Shown: positions 9,811 through 18,460, numbered from the stretch's first letter. The stretch: 64,000 bases of DNA from Profundicola chukchiensis (GCF_029664245.1 NZ_JANAIE010000003.1:310001-374000); one strand, 5' to 3'. Made by a program: numbers and translations. The notes: a model not told the origin generated them from the sequence alone.

Positions 9811-9826
9811 AAGACAATTTTATCTT
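9811..9826 (-). promoter_or_regulatory. Putative Rrf2/NsrR-type operator of ric
   Basis: The 16-base sequence AAGACAATTTTATCTT is a near-perfect inverted repeat just upstream of ric. Two very similar sites precede the haemoglobin gene and the Rrf2 gene. The AAGAT/ATCTT arms resemble half-sites of the NO regulator NsrR. Binding by the local Rrf2 protein is inferred from the shared sequence and position. Confidence 0.6.
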
Positions 9827-9864
9827 ATTTATATTTAAATTTTTTTTTTTCTTCTTTTTAAGTT

Positions 9865-10209
9865 TTAATCTTCTGTCACTTTCTCAACTCGAGTCAATTG
9901 ATCATTCTTACATAATGTTAATCGAACGATACTATCCTCAGTTGCCTTTAAATCATGAGGAACTTTTGCTCCCAATGTTATTAAATCACCTTTTTTAAGT
10001 TTTAAAACTTCGCCTTCAACACCGAAATCAATATTACCTTCAAAGATTTCAACCACAATAGGCAAAGGTGCGGTATGTTCTTTCATGATGTGATCTTTCT
10101 TGAAAGCTATTCTAATCTCTTTTGTGAATTCTGTGTCCAAAAGTAACTTAATCGTCGGCTTATCTTCCTTATATTCTAGGCTATCAACCAGTGATGCAAT
10201 GATACTCAT
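9865..10209 (-). CDS. Small cupin-domain protein
   Basis: A single-domain cupin of 114 residues. The conserved cupin_2 barrel shows in EHTAPLPIVVEIFEGNIDFGVEG and KLKKGDLITLGAKVPHDLKA (about 45-90), with a histidine in each half. It has no signal peptide. The gene begins 18 bases after the truncated-haemoglobin stop, so both are probably transcribed from the operator-bearing promoter upstream of the haemoglobin. Small cupins often accompany NO/oxygen regulons of this group; the ligand is unknown. Confidence 0.78.
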   Translation of the reverse strand: MSIIASLVDSLEYKEDKPTIKLLLDTEFTKEIRIAFKKDHIMKEHTAPLPIVVEIFEGNIDFGVEGEVLKLKKGDLITLGAKVPHDLKATEDSIVRLTLCKNDQLTRVEKVTED

Positions 10210-10227
10210 ATATTTAATTTTAAATTT

Positions 10228-10605
10228 TTAAAAAAGATTATTCTCGCGGATATAATTAATCTTGTAATTGAACATATTAGCCATTTTTTCTGCTCTCCAA
10301 TAAGCTTCCTCAGCTTTTTCGCCTGTAAAATGTTCGTCTAGATTTTTCATAAATAGCTCTAGCCAACGTTCAAAATGCTCTTTATCAACAGGCAATTTAG
10401 CATGTGGTGGAAATGGACTTCCAAAATAGGTGTGTTTTCTTAATAACACAGTTTCCCAAAATGTGTACATTTTTTCTAAATGCTCTGGCCAACGATCTTG
10501 GATTTTCTCGTCGAAAATAGGCCCGATTAAATCGTCTTGTCGAACTTTTGCGTAGAAAGAATCTACCATCAACTTAATATCTTCTATGTTTTGAATCTCT
10601 CTCAT
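10228..10605 (-). CDS. Group III truncated haemoglobin
   Basis: A 125-residue truncated globin. The sequence starts with the short A/B helices typical of group III (VDSFYAKVRQDDLIGPIFDE), has the tryptophan/tyrosine region MYTFWETVLL, the proximal-histidine stretch HFERWLELF near residue 77 and a C-terminal MFNYKINYIRENNLF. The family binds oxygen and NO. It is first in a two-gene unit with the cupin, and a palindromic operator lies 3-18 bases upstream of the ATG, where a bound repressor would block transcription. Confidence 0.87.
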   Translation of the reverse strand: MREIQNIEDIKLMVDSFYAKVRQDDLIGPIFDEKIQDRWPEHLEKMYTFWETVLLRKHTYFGSPFPPHAKLPVDKEHFERWLELFMKNLDEHFTGEKAEEAYWRAEKMANMFNYKINYIRENNLF

Positions 10606-10607
10606 TT

Positions 10608-10623
10608 AAGACAAATTTATCTT
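10608..10623 (-). promoter_or_regulatory. Putative Rrf2/NsrR-type operator of the haemoglobin-cupin unit
   Basis: AAGACAAATTTATCTT is a 16-base inverted repeat (arms AAGACAAA and TTTATCTT). It differs at a single position from the site upstream of ric and is only 3 bases from the haemoglobin start codon. The same arms recur upstream of the Rrf2 gene. Confidence 0.6.
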
Positions 10624-10662
10624 TTTATATTTTAATATTAAAATTAAACCATAAGATATATA

Positions 10663-11103
10663 TCATTTAAAGGTTTTAAGATAGGCTGATCCGTCTTCAA
10701 CTTGTTCTGCTAAACGAGCTAAACTGGTTTCGCTCAACATCTTACCTAAACCATTTCTAATTTTAGCAAATTTATTATGAATCGGACAAGGCTTTTCGGC
10801 ATTACATTTTTTAAGACCTAATCCACAACCTGTAAATATTTGATTTCCATCTATGGCTACCACAATATCTTTTAGTTTAATGCTTTCTAATTTACCTGGA
10901 TCAATTTCGAAACCACCTTTGGGTCCTTTAATAGAATTAACAATACCACATCGTGCCAAATCTTGCATTATTTTGGCCGTAAATGCTTCTGGTGTTTCTA
11001 TTTCTTGAGCAACATCGCGCAAACGAACTCTCTCTGAATTCATTGATTTGGTCGCAATAAATATACTTGCGCGTATTCCGTATTCACAGGCTTTTGAAAA
11101 CAT
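10663..11103 (-). CDS. Rrf2-family transcriptional regulator, probably NO-responsive (NsrR-like)
   Basis: A winged-helix Rrf2 regulator of 146 residues. The N-terminus MFSKACEYGIRASIFIA and the DNA-reading segment VAQEIETPEAFTAKIMQDLARCGIVNSIKGPKGG in two stretches (about 31-65) are typical. Three cysteines in TGCGLGLKKCNAEKPCPIH (about 91-109) are placed to bind an iron-sulfur cluster, as in NsrR and IscR. The neighbours (haemoglobin, Ric, HHE protein) point to NO sensing. A palindrome upstream of its own start suggests autoregulation. An IscR-like role cannot be excluded from sequence alone. Confidence 0.88.
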   Translation of the reverse strand: MFSKACEYGIRASIFIATKSMNSERVRLRDVAQEIETPEAFTAKIMQDLARCGIVNSIKGPKGGFEIDPGKLESIKLKDIVVAIDGNQIFTGCGLGLKKCNAEKPCPIHNKFAKIRNGLGKMLSETSLARLAEQVEDGSAYLKTFK

Positions 11104-11124
11104 GTTGCAAAGATAATTTAAATA

Positions 11125-11140
11125 AAGATAATTCTATCTT
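11125..11140 (-). promoter_or_regulatory. Putative autoregulatory operator of the Rrf2 gene
   Basis: AAGATAATTCTATCTT is a 16-base inverted repeat with AAGATA/TATCTT arms, 22 bases upstream of the Rrf2 start codon. A further AAGATAA half-site lies next to it at 11110-11116. It matches the two operator candidates at 9811 and 10608 in arm sequence and length. Confidence 0.55.
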
Positions 11141-11279
11141 AAATAGACTGATTTTTGTTGGATTTTGTACATATGAGTCCTTAAAGGTAGAATATCTATA
11201 AATTAAATCTGTATCTCTGAACTATACTTAGTGTATTTAAATAAAGCTTTAGCTACATTTTCAGCCTTAAGCTTGTAAT

Positions 11280-11537
11280 TTATTTTGTAGTTGAATCTGG
11301 GGGATAGTTTATATAAATATTTTGAGGTTTTACGTCACTAGACAGAGCCCATACTAAAGAAATAATCCAACCTACGACAGACCAACCTACCAAGGTGTTT
11401 AAAGCAAAAATAGCCAACTTATTATGCTTATTTTTATAAAAACCAATGATAGCCGGTAGGAAATACATAAAAATGGCAATTCCAATAAGTAAGAAGGCTA
11501 ACATCAATGAAAAAACATTTGAATCTATAAGCTCCAT
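11280..11537 (-). CDS. Superinfection-immunity-family small membrane protein
   Basis: An 85-residue protein with two hydrophobic helices (about 8-32 and 42-68). The second carries the family signature LNTLVGWSVVGWIISLVWAL, as in the Imm_superinfect family named after the phage T4 Imm protein. In bacteria such proteins are widespread, and a protective role against phage DNA entry is not shown. The gene stands alone between the Rrf2 gene and rnr, with no phage genes nearby. The family call is firm; the function is open. Confidence 0.78.
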   Translation of the reverse strand: MELIDSNVFSLMLAFLLIGIAIFMYFLPAIIGFYKNKHNKLAIFALNTLVGWSVVGWIISLVWALSSDVKPQNIYINYPPDSTTK

Positions 11538-11685
11538 GATTATAAGGTTTTGAATTCCATTACAATATATTAAATTATCTTAAATATTGAAGTTAAATTT
11601 TTAGAGTCAAGCTATAATAAATGGATTAAAACAAAAAAAGCGCTCAACATGGTTGAACGCTTATAAATTTTATAATTTTCTAATA

Positions 11686-13836
11686 TTAACCGATTAATTC
11701 AAAATCTAACTGTTTTTTCATTAAATCAGCATTTACTAACTTAACCTTAACAGCATCTCCTAATCGATATTCTTTCTTGGTTCTTTGCCCAACAATAGAG
11801 TAATTAGTATGATCAAAGACGTAATGATCGTCTCTAATATTTCTTAATTTCACCAAACCTTCTGCTCTAGAATCTGGCAACTCTATGTAGATTCCCCACT
11901 CGGTTACACCAGAAATCAAACCATGGAATTCTTCGCCAACTTGATCTTCTAGATATTTTACCTGCATAAATTTGATGCTATCTCGTTCTGCATCTGCCGC
12001 CAAACGCTCACGTTGTGAACTATATTCACAATCTTCTTCGTACGGCTCTGGATTCGGTGATTTCCCGCCATCTAGATAATGCTGAAGTAATCTGTGTGCC
12101 ATAATATCAGGATAACGACGAATAGGCGACGTAAAGTGACTATAGTAATCGAAAGCAAGTCCATAATGCCCAATATTCTCTGTTGAATAAATCGCTTTAG
12201 ACATGGTTCTCATCGCAAGCGTTTCTACCATGTTTTCTTCGCCTTTACCTTTTACTTCTTTCAACAAGTTGTTAATAGAATCAGTGGTTTCCTTTCTATC
12301 ACCTAGATTTAATCCATAACCAAACTGCTTAATAAATTGTTTAAGACTTAATAATTTATCTGGATTTGGATCATCGTGAATCCTATATATAAAGGTTCGA
12401 TCTGTTTCTTTTCCTTTTTTGTTTAAACTTACAAATTCAGAAACCTTCTTATTGGCTAGTAACATGAATTCCTCAATCAAATGATTGGCTTCCTTACTTT
12501 CTTTAAAGTAAACTCCTAAAGGATTTCCTTTATCATCTAATTTGAATTTCACCTCAACTTTATCAAAGCTAATAGCACCATTCTCTAATCTGCACTGACG
12601 TAAAATTTTGGCTAATCTATTTAAGGTTAAAACCTCATCTTTCATGTCGCCGTCCTTACCTTCTATAATGTCTTGCGCATCTTCGTAGGCCATTCTCTTA
12701 TCTGAATACGTAACTGTGCGACCAAACCAGTTATTAACAATATTAGCATTATCATCCATTTCAAAAACAGCTGAGAATGTGTATTTCTCTTCGTTAGGTC
12801 TTAATGAACAAGCTTCATTACTCAAAATTTCTGGTAACATCGGAACCACTCTATCTACTAAATAAACAGAGGTTGCGCGCTCATGCGCTTCTTGGTCGAT
12901 TAATGAACCTGGCTGAACATAATGTGCCACATCGGCAATATGAACACCAATTTCCCAATTTCCATTTTCTAATTTTTGTATAGAAAGTGCATCATCAAAA
13001 TCCTTTGCATCTGCAGGATCAATGGTTAGTGTAGGAACATCGCGCATATCACGACGACGTTTAATTTCTTCTGGTTTAATGCTGGTATCTAGTTGTGCTG
13101 CTTCTGCTTCCACTTCCTCTGGGAATTTAGAAGGCAAACCATATTCGGCTAGAATCGCATGAATCTCTACTTCGTGATCTCCTGGCGTACCCAAAACATC
13201 GATAATCTTTCCAAAAGGTGAATCTGCATCTTCTGGCCAATCGATTACTTCGGCTACTACTTTGTCGCCATTTTGCGCTCCCGCAAGATTTTTAGAACTT
13301 ACATAGATATCAACATGCAATGAGGTCTGATCTACATTAACAAAACCATAATGTCCATCTTTAGATAATTCTAAAATACCTACATATTGAGTTCTATTGC
13401 GCTGAATTACCTCTAGAATGCTTCCTTCTTTCTTTTTTCCCGAATTATCGTGAATAATTAACTGAACTAAATCATTCTGAAGTGCATTTTTTGACTGACC
13501 TTTAGGTATGTAAATATCTTGATCGAATCCTTCTACATTCACGTAGGCTGCGCCCGAGGTGGTAAAATCGATTACACCCACTACAGAGTTTTTTTCAACA
13601 TTTAATTTAAATTTACCTGGACTTACCTCAATCAACTGATTTTTAGAGGCTAGTTTTGATAAAACTTTGATTAAATGATCTTTCTGTTTAGAATTTCTGA
13701 ATTGTAAACCAGAAGCCAATTGCTTATGATTTAATTGTTTGCTAGGATACTTAAGCATATAACGCAAAATTTTGTGCGCTGTTTGTTTATATCCTTGCTC
13801 GTTTGGAGTTTTTATAAACTTTTTCTTCTTTGACAT
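11686..13836 (-). CDS. rnr: Ribonuclease R
   Basis: A processive 3'-5' exoribonuclease of the RNB family, 716 residues. Order: N-terminal helix-turn-helix-like segment (about 1-75), cold-shock domains (about 75-230), the RNB catalytic domain with RRDMRDVPTLTIDPADAKDFDDALS split around residue 265 (the clustered aspartates bind magnesium), HYGLAFDYYSHFTSPIRRYPD (about 561-581), and a C-terminal S1 domain (about 635-716). The N-terminus MSKKKKF is basic. rpiB lies upstream on the same strand with a 374-base gap that contains a terminator, so they are probably separate units. Confidence 0.95.
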   Translation of the reverse strand: MSKKKKFIKTPNEQGYKQTAHKILRYMLKYPSKQLNHKQLASGLQFRNSKQKDHLIKVLSKLASKNQLIEVSPGKFKLNVEKNSVVGVIDFTTSGAAYVNVEGFDQDIYIPKGQSKNALQNDLVQLIIHDNSGKKKEGSILEVIQRNRTQYVGILELSKDGHYGFVNVDQTSLHVDIYVSSKNLAGAQNGDKVVAEVIDWPEDADSPFGKIIDVLGTPGDHEVEIHAILAEYGLPSKFPEEVEAEAAQLDTSIKPEEIKRRRDMRDVPTLTIDPADAKDFDDALSIQKLENGNWEIGVHIADVAHYVQPGSLIDQEAHERATSVYLVDRVVPMLPEILSNEACSLRPNEEKYTFSAVFEMDDNANIVNNWFGRTVTYSDKRMAYEDAQDIIEGKDGDMKDEVLTLNRLAKILRQCRLENGAISFDKVEVKFKLDDKGNPLGVYFKESKEANHLIEEFMLLANKKVSEFVSLNKKGKETDRTFIYRIHDDPNPDKLLSLKQFIKQFGYGLNLGDRKETTDSINNLLKEVKGKGEENMVETLAMRTMSKAIYSTENIGHYGLAFDYYSHFTSPIRRYPDIMAHRLLQHYLDGGKSPNPEPYEEDCEYSSQRERLAADAERDSIKFMQVKYLEDQVGEEFHGLISGVTEWGIYIELPDSRAEGLVKLRNIRDDHYVFDHTNYSIVGQRTKKEYRLGDAVKVKLVNADLMKKQLDFELIG

Positions 13837-14197
13837 GTGTATTATTTCTCTGTGGTTTAGCAGTAAAAGTTAATAACTTCTTAGTTTTAAAATATTGAAT
13901 TTAAGTAAATTACGTACTTATTAACAATATTAATAACAAATTCTATTCGATGAAAGAATTCCTGACAACCTTGTATTTTTTATATTATATAATACAGTTT
14001 TTAACCACTGTATTGTATTAATTTTCTCTTCCAAAAGGCATATTTTTAATACCTATATATAGGATAGCAGAAAATTATTCCTTTAATAGCCTTTAAAACC
14101 ATACCAATTTTAACATTTATGCAGATGATTTTAATATTAGACTATAATTTAAACTCAATTTAGCTAACACCAAATATGTTCAAAGAGAAATTTTTAA
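13837..14197. other. Intergenic region between rnr and rpiB
   Basis: This AT-rich spacer must contain the rnr promoter. I see no open reading frame with coding character and no clear TAnnTTTG match in the correct orientation. The rpiB terminator hairpin occupies its far end. Confidence 0.5.
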
Positions 14198-14230
14198 ATA
14201 AAATAGCTCGTTATGAACAAGCTATTTTAT
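14192..14230 (-). terminator. Intrinsic terminator at the 3' end of rpiB
   Basis: An 11-base stem, ATAAAATAGCT (14198-14208) against AGCTATTTTAT (14220-14230), overlaps the last codons and stop of rpiB. On the minus strand it is followed by a T-rich tract. Confidence 0.65.
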
Positions 14231-14642
14231 CTACTCTTCTTTGGTGTCTACCACCTTCAAATTCTGTATTTAAATAGGCTTCAACGATATTTAAACCTAA
14301 TTCTTCTGAAATAAATCGCGCCGGAAGCACCAAAATATTAGCATTGTTATGTTGGCGAGCCAATTCTGCTAATTCTGTAGTCCAGCAAATAGCTGCACGA
14401 ATGTTTTGATGTTTATTTGCCGCCATAGCAATTCCATTTCCGCTTCCGCATAATAAAATACCAAGGTCAGCATCTTTGTTTTCAACAGCATTTGCCGTTG
14501 GATGTGCGTAATCTGGATAATCAACACTCTCTGTTGAATGTGTCCCAAAATCCTTAACCTCAATACTTTTTGATGTTAATAACTGTTTAATTTTCTCTTT
14601 TAATTCAAATCCTGCGTGATCTGCTCCAATTGCTATTTTCAT
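14211..14642 (-). CDS. rpiB: Ribose-5-phosphate isomerase B
   Basis: A RpiB/LacAB-family sugar-phosphate isomerase interconverting ribose 5-phosphate and ribulose 5-phosphate. I use the ATG at 14642, which gives the canonical start MKIAIGADHAGFELK; an in-frame ATG 21 bases upstream adds seven unsupported residues. Visible motifs are DYPDYAHPTA (about 41-50), the active-site loop GILLCGSGNGIAMAANK (about 61-77) with its cysteine, and the C-terminal GGRHQRRVDKI. The resulting 143 residues match the family. It is the last minus-strand gene before the direction switch near 15 kb. Confidence 0.94.
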   Translation of the reverse strand: MKIAIGADHAGFELKEKIKQLLTSKSIEVKDFGTHSTESVDYPDYAHPTANAVENKDADLGILLCGSGNGIAMAANKHQNIRAAICWTTELAELARQHNNANILVLPARFISEELGLNIVEAYLNTEFEGGRHQRRVDKIACS

Positions 14643-15143
14643 GTTTTTTATAGTTTTCAACAAGCTTAAATGCTAAATTTATGTATTCATCTGAACATCA
14701 AGGGAATTCTTATGTAAACAAATTGTTAATAGAAATTGAATAAGTGTTCATAGCTTTTAAAAGCTTTTCCTTGATTAATCCAGAAATAATATTAATGTCA
14801 AAATTAAGTAATTCAAAGCAAATTTTCTTATTGATTTCTATTGGGAAGATATCAACGACTTTTACAGAGAAATTCAGAATTTACTTATTCAGCTTTCAAC
14901 AAAATTCACCGTTTTGTTAATTTCTTAATAACTTTGTAAATGTATGATTTATAAAGAACTATTTTTTGATAAACTGTGGATAAAGTTGCAACAAAATTAA
15001 AAGCCATTTAGTTTTCAACATATTCACAAAGCATTATCATTATCATTAGTTTTTTTAAATCTTTTTTTAAACTTAAAATATAATATATAAATATGAAGAG
15101 CTAATAGTTGAAACTTCTCTTCGACTTAATTTGATGCTTTGTG
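14643..15143. other. Candidate chromosomal replication origin (oriC-like intergenic region)
   Basis: This region of about 500 bases lies between divergent rpiB and pgk. It contains an exact DnaA box, TGTGGATAA (14975-14983); a near box, ATATTCACA (15020-15028); three TTTCAACA motifs near 14652, 14894 and 15012; an ATCATT-type repeat (15031-15048); and a very AT-rich stretch of about 45 bases (15049-15095). Genes from 6.4 to 14.6 kb run leftwards and nearly all genes from 15.2 to 42 kb run rightwards, as expected at an origin. Two parS-like sites occur about 43 kb away. No dnaA gene is in the window, so this stays a candidate. Confidence 0.5.
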
Positions 15144-15151
15144 TATATTTG
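15144..15151 (+). promoter_or_regulatory. pgk -7 promoter element
   Basis: TATATTTG exactly fits the Bacteroidetes -7 consensus TAnnTTTG and ends 18 bases before the pgk ATG. That implies a very short leader. Confidence 0.5.
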
Positions 15152-15169
15152 TAATCTCAAGCGAAAACT

Positions 15170-16363
15170 ATGAAACATTTAGACAGTTTTAATTTCAAGA
15201 ATAAAAAAGTATTGATTCGTGTAGATTTTAATGTTCCTCTAGACAAGGAGATGAACATAACCGATAAAACGAGAATACTTGCAGCTAAGCCAACTATTTT
15301 AAAGGTATTAAAAGATGGTGGAGCTGTTATTCTAATGACGCACTTAGGTAGACCTAAAGGAGAAAAAGTGGATAGCTTATCTTTAGAGCGTATTGCTGGA
15401 CCTCTTTCGGATGCTTTGGGTATTGTAGTACAATGTTCTACCGATGTGGTTGGAGAAGACGCGCAAACTAAGGCTAAAAATTTAGCTATGGGGAATGTGC
15501 TTATGCTTCAAAATCTAAGATTTAGAGAAGAAGAGGAAAAAGGAGATGTAGATTTTGCTGAGCAATTAGCTTCTTTAGGTGATTTTTATATCAATGATGC
15601 TTTTGGAACAGCACACAGAAACCATGCTTCTACTGCTGTAATTGCTCAATTCTTTGATAAAGACCACAAAGCTTTTGGATATTTAATGGATAAAGAGTTA
15701 AAAGCGATTGATACTGTGTTAAATACTGGAGAAAAACCTGTTTTAGCCATTTTAGGTGGATCTAAGGTTTCTTCTAAAATTACGATTATTGATAATATCT
15801 TACCGGCTATTGATAAATTGATTATTGGTGGAGGTATGATGTTTACTTTTATTAAAGCTCAAGGTGGACAAATCGGTGGATCTATTGTAGAAGATGATAA
15901 ACTAGATTTGGCTTTAGAGATTTTAGAACAAGCTAAAAAACATAATGTTGAGGTTCATTTACCAGTAGATGTATTAGCAGCAGATGATTTCAACAATGGT
16001 GCTAAAACTCAGATAGTTGATGTTGATAAGATTCCTGACGGTTGGCAAGGACTTGATATTGGACCTGAAAGTATCGAGAAATTTAAAGAAGTAATTCTTT
16101 CGTCTAAAACTATTTTATGGAACGGACCTGTAGGTGTGTTTGAGTTTGAGAATTTTGCCAAAGGAACCAAAGAATTAGGCGTTGCCATAGACGAGGCTAC
16201 AAGAGCTGGAGCTTTCTCTTTAGTGGGAGGAGGTGATTCTGTAGCAGCCGTTAAACAGTTCGGTTTTGAACATAAAATGAGTTATGTTTCTACGGGAGGT
16301 GGTGCTATGTTAGAAAGTTTAGAAGGCGTTAAACTACCAGGAGTTGCGGCTATGGAAGCATAA
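15170..16363 (+). CDS. pgk: Phosphoglycerate kinase
   Basis: The glycolytic kinase that transfers phosphate from 1,3-bisphosphoglycerate to ADP. The 397 residues match the family. The N-terminal domain shows VLIRVDFNVPLD (about 14-25), MTHLGRPKG (about 60-68) and NDAFGTAHRNHAST (about 142-155). The C-terminal nucleotide domain has LGGSKVSSKI (about 195-204), the GPVGVFEFENFAKGT stretch and the glycine-rich STGGGAMLE (about 376-384). It is monocistronic, with a TATATTTG promoter element just upstream and an intrinsic terminator 22 bases after the stop. Confidence 0.97.
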   Translation: MKHLDSFNFKNKKVLIRVDFNVPLDKEMNITDKTRILAAKPTILKVLKDGGAVILMTHLGRPKGEKVDSLSLERIAGPLSDALGIVVQCSTDVVGEDAQTKAKNLAMGNVLMLQNLRFREEEEKGDVDFAEQLASLGDFYINDAFGTAHRNHASTAVIAQFFDKDHKAFGYLMDKELKAIDTVLNTGEKPVLAILGGSKVSSKITIIDNILPAIDKLIIGGGMMFTFIKAQGGQIGGSIVEDDKLDLALEILEQAKKHNVEVHLPVDVLAADDFNNGAKTQIVDVDKIPDGWQGLDIGPESIEKFKEVILSSKTILWNGPVGVFEFENFAKGTKELGVAIDEATRAGAFSLVGGGDSVAAVKQFGFEHKMSYVSTGGGAMLESLEGVKLPGVAAMEA

Positions 16364-16384
16364 TCAGTTTTGAAAATAAAATAT

Positions 16385-16417
16385 AAAAAAAGTGTCATAT
16401 TTCTATGACACTTTTTT
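16385..16417 (+). terminator. Intrinsic terminator after pgk
   Basis: A stem of AAAAAAGTGTCATA against TATGACACTTTTTT with a short loop, followed by T residues. The hairpin is nearly symmetrical and could also serve the convergent small lipoprotein gene. Confidence 0.85.
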
Positions 16418-16519
16418 GTTTTTGATACTAAATGTTAGAAGTTATAAAAAAGTAAAAAGAGTAAACTTACTTTAAAACCTAAGATTCTAATTACTAAATA
16501 CAATCTACCAACTACTACA

Positions 16520-16768
16520 TTACATACACTCAGCAAAGAAATTTTCAACTTCTTGTTCGCTCATGTTTCTAATAGCTTCTTCGGCTTCTTCCATAGAACT
16601 ATAATTTTCCATAGCCTTTTTTAGGCCGCATTCACAGATTTCCTTTTGATCTTCAGAAAATTGCATACAATCATTCATATACATTTCCTGATCTGCTACA
16701 GACCATTCTTTTGAACAAGAAATTAACCCAAATAATATAAATGAATATATAAAGATTGACTTTTTCAT
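16520..16768 (-). CDS. Small cysteine-containing lipoprotein of unknown function
   Basis: An 82-residue protein. A hydrophobic signal (MKKSIFIYSFILFGLISC) ends in an LISC lipobox, so the mature lipoprotein begins at Cys18. The mature part is acidic and helical with four further cysteines (in NDCMQF, ICECG and AECM) that could form two disulfides. I do not recognise a named family. It converges with pgk and stands alone. Confidence 0.75.
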   Translation of the reverse strand: MKKSIFIYSFILFGLISCSKEWSVADQEMYMNDCMQFSEDQKEICECGLKKAMENYSSMEEAEEAIRNMSEQEVENFFAECM

Positions 16769-16963
16769 ATAGATTTTATTTAAAACAAAACTATGAAAAT
16801 TATAAGATACATAATCAACATGATTTCTGATTTGAAAGATTAAAAAATAATCTTTCCGTTGCCTTATTTATATAGAATCAAGTTTATGGTTATTAATGAT
16901 TCTTTTGCTAAAATATACTTAAAGAATTAACTTGCAGACTCACAAAAAACAAATAATTTAAAA

Positions 16964-18394
16964 ATGAAAAAGCTTTTACTTATGCTTTTATTTCCTGTGC
17001 TATCTTTAGCGCAAGAAAATCAAAAAGTTCCTAACTTTTTTCCACAACAAACTTCTTATCATTCAACTCCAGAAAATCTAGACATGCCTACTACGCAATG
17101 GTCTGATTTGGCAGATGTAAGTTGGTATAATGATACTGATCTTAATTTTGAGATTAGTACTGCCGAAGAATTTGCTGGTTTAGCACAACTGGTAATTGGT
17201 GGAGAAAGTTTTGCAGACAAAACCTTAAACTTAACGGCTAACTTAGATTTAGCGGGTCATTTATGGACGCCTATCGGAACGGGTGTTGACACGCCATTCT
17301 CTGGAACATTTGATGGAAATAATTATACCATTTCTAATTTGAGTATTAATCTACCAGATGATTCGTTCGTAGGTATGTTTGGTCATGTAGTGAGTGGATC
17401 AATTAGAAATATCAATTTAGAAACGGCTGAAGTTTATGGTTTAGATGCAGTAGGTTCTATTGTAGCTAATGTATTCTCTAGTACAGCTTATAACTTACAT
17501 GCCAACAATGTAACTGTAGTTGGTACAGATTTTAATATTGGAGGATTGAGTGGTGCAATTTTAACAGGAAGTACTATGGAAAACTGTTCAGCTACCAACG
17601 TAAATGTTTCTGGTGAAAGCCAAATCGGAGGTTTACTTGGATCTGTGTGGGATAGATCTCACTTAAAAAATAGTTATAGTACAGGTGTAGCAAGCGGTAA
17701 CTATTTAATCGGTGGATTAGTAGGGTTTACAACATTTGCCTTTACACCAGATATCAATTCAGTTTCTTATTGCTATAGTAGAGTAAATGTTACAGGTAAT
17801 TTAGGAAGAGTTGGTGGGTTATATGGAGGTGCTCAAGGTGCTCTTTTAATTGAAAACTCATATGCTACCGGCACAGCTACGGCTAATGAGTTCGCAGGAG
17901 GTTTTATTGGAGCTGCTGGAAACATTCAAGTTATCAACAGTTATTTTGATTATGAAACTTCTGAACATCTAGATGGTATTGGTGGATGGGAAGGTCCAGT
18001 TTTAGAGGTTGGTTTAGAAGCTAGAACTAGTGAATCTATGAAAACCGAAGCATTTGTGGCTGAATTAAATCAAAATGCAGAAGAAGGTGCGATTTGGTTC
18101 ATGGGTGATGAAACAAATGACTTCTACCCTATTTTTAACGAAACTTTATCTGTGGATAATGTGGTAGTTAACAAAGCTTTGGTTCAATTATATCCAAATC
18201 CAGTAGTGAATGAATTACATGTGAAGTTAAATCAGGATATTCAATCTATTGAGCTTTACAATGCCAATGGACAAATGTTGAAAACATTGAAATCAGTTAA
18301 CAAAATTTCTGTTTCAGATTTTCCAAAAGGTGTTTATTTCTTGAAAATTAGAACCAATGAAACAACACAATTCGAAAAGTTCATAAAGAAGTAA
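16964..18394 (+). CDS. Secreted GLUG-repeat protein with T9SS sorting domain
   Basis: A 476-residue secreted protein. The signal peptide MKKLLLMLLFPVLSLAQ is followed by a linker and several GLUG-type repeats between about residues 110 and 330 (GGLSGAIL, IGGLLGSVWD, IGGLVGFTT, VGGLYGGAQ, AGGFIGAAG, each with intervening NSYSTG-like strands), which form a beta-solenoid. The C-terminal 75 residues (LYPNPVVNELHVK to KFIKK) are a type A T9SS sorting domain, so it is probably released or attached to the surface by type IX secretion. GLUG repeats occur in adhesins and surface proteins; an adhesive role is inference. Confidence 0.87.
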   Translation: MKKLLLMLLFPVLSLAQENQKVPNFFPQQTSYHSTPENLDMPTTQWSDLADVSWYNDTDLNFEISTAEEFAGLAQLVIGGESFADKTLNLTANLDLAGHLWTPIGTGVDTPFSGTFDGNNYTISNLSINLPDDSFVGMFGHVVSGSIRNINLETAEVYGLDAVGSIVANVFSSTAYNLHANNVTVVGTDFNIGGLSGAILTGSTMENCSATNVNVSGESQIGGLLGSVWDRSHLKNSYSTGVASGNYLIGGLVGFTTFAFTPDINSVSYCYSRVNVTGNLGRVGGLYGGAQGALLIENSYATGTATANEFAGGFIGAAGNIQVINSYFDYETSEHLDGIGGWEGPVLEVGLEARTSESMKTEAFVAELNQNAEEGAIWFMGDETNDFYPIFNETLSVDNVVVNKALVQLYPNPVVNELHVKLNQDIQSIELYNANGQMLKTLKSVNKISVSDFPKGVYFLKIRTNETTQFEKFIKK

Positions 18395-18424
18395 TCTTCA
18401 TTAGATTTAATTAGAATTAATTAC

Positions 18425-18459
18425 AAAGACCCATTTCTTCATTGAGATGGGTCTTTTTT
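18425..18459 (+). terminator. Intrinsic terminator after the GLUG-repeat gene
   Basis: AAAGACCCAT pairs with ATGGGTCTTT around a 12-base loop and is followed by a T run (18454-18459). Confidence 0.88.
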
Positions 18460-18460
18460 C

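Noticed and set aside
11280-11537. Prophage remnant
   Set aside because: The immunity-like gene is alone; no structural, integrase or lysis gene is present in the surroundings.
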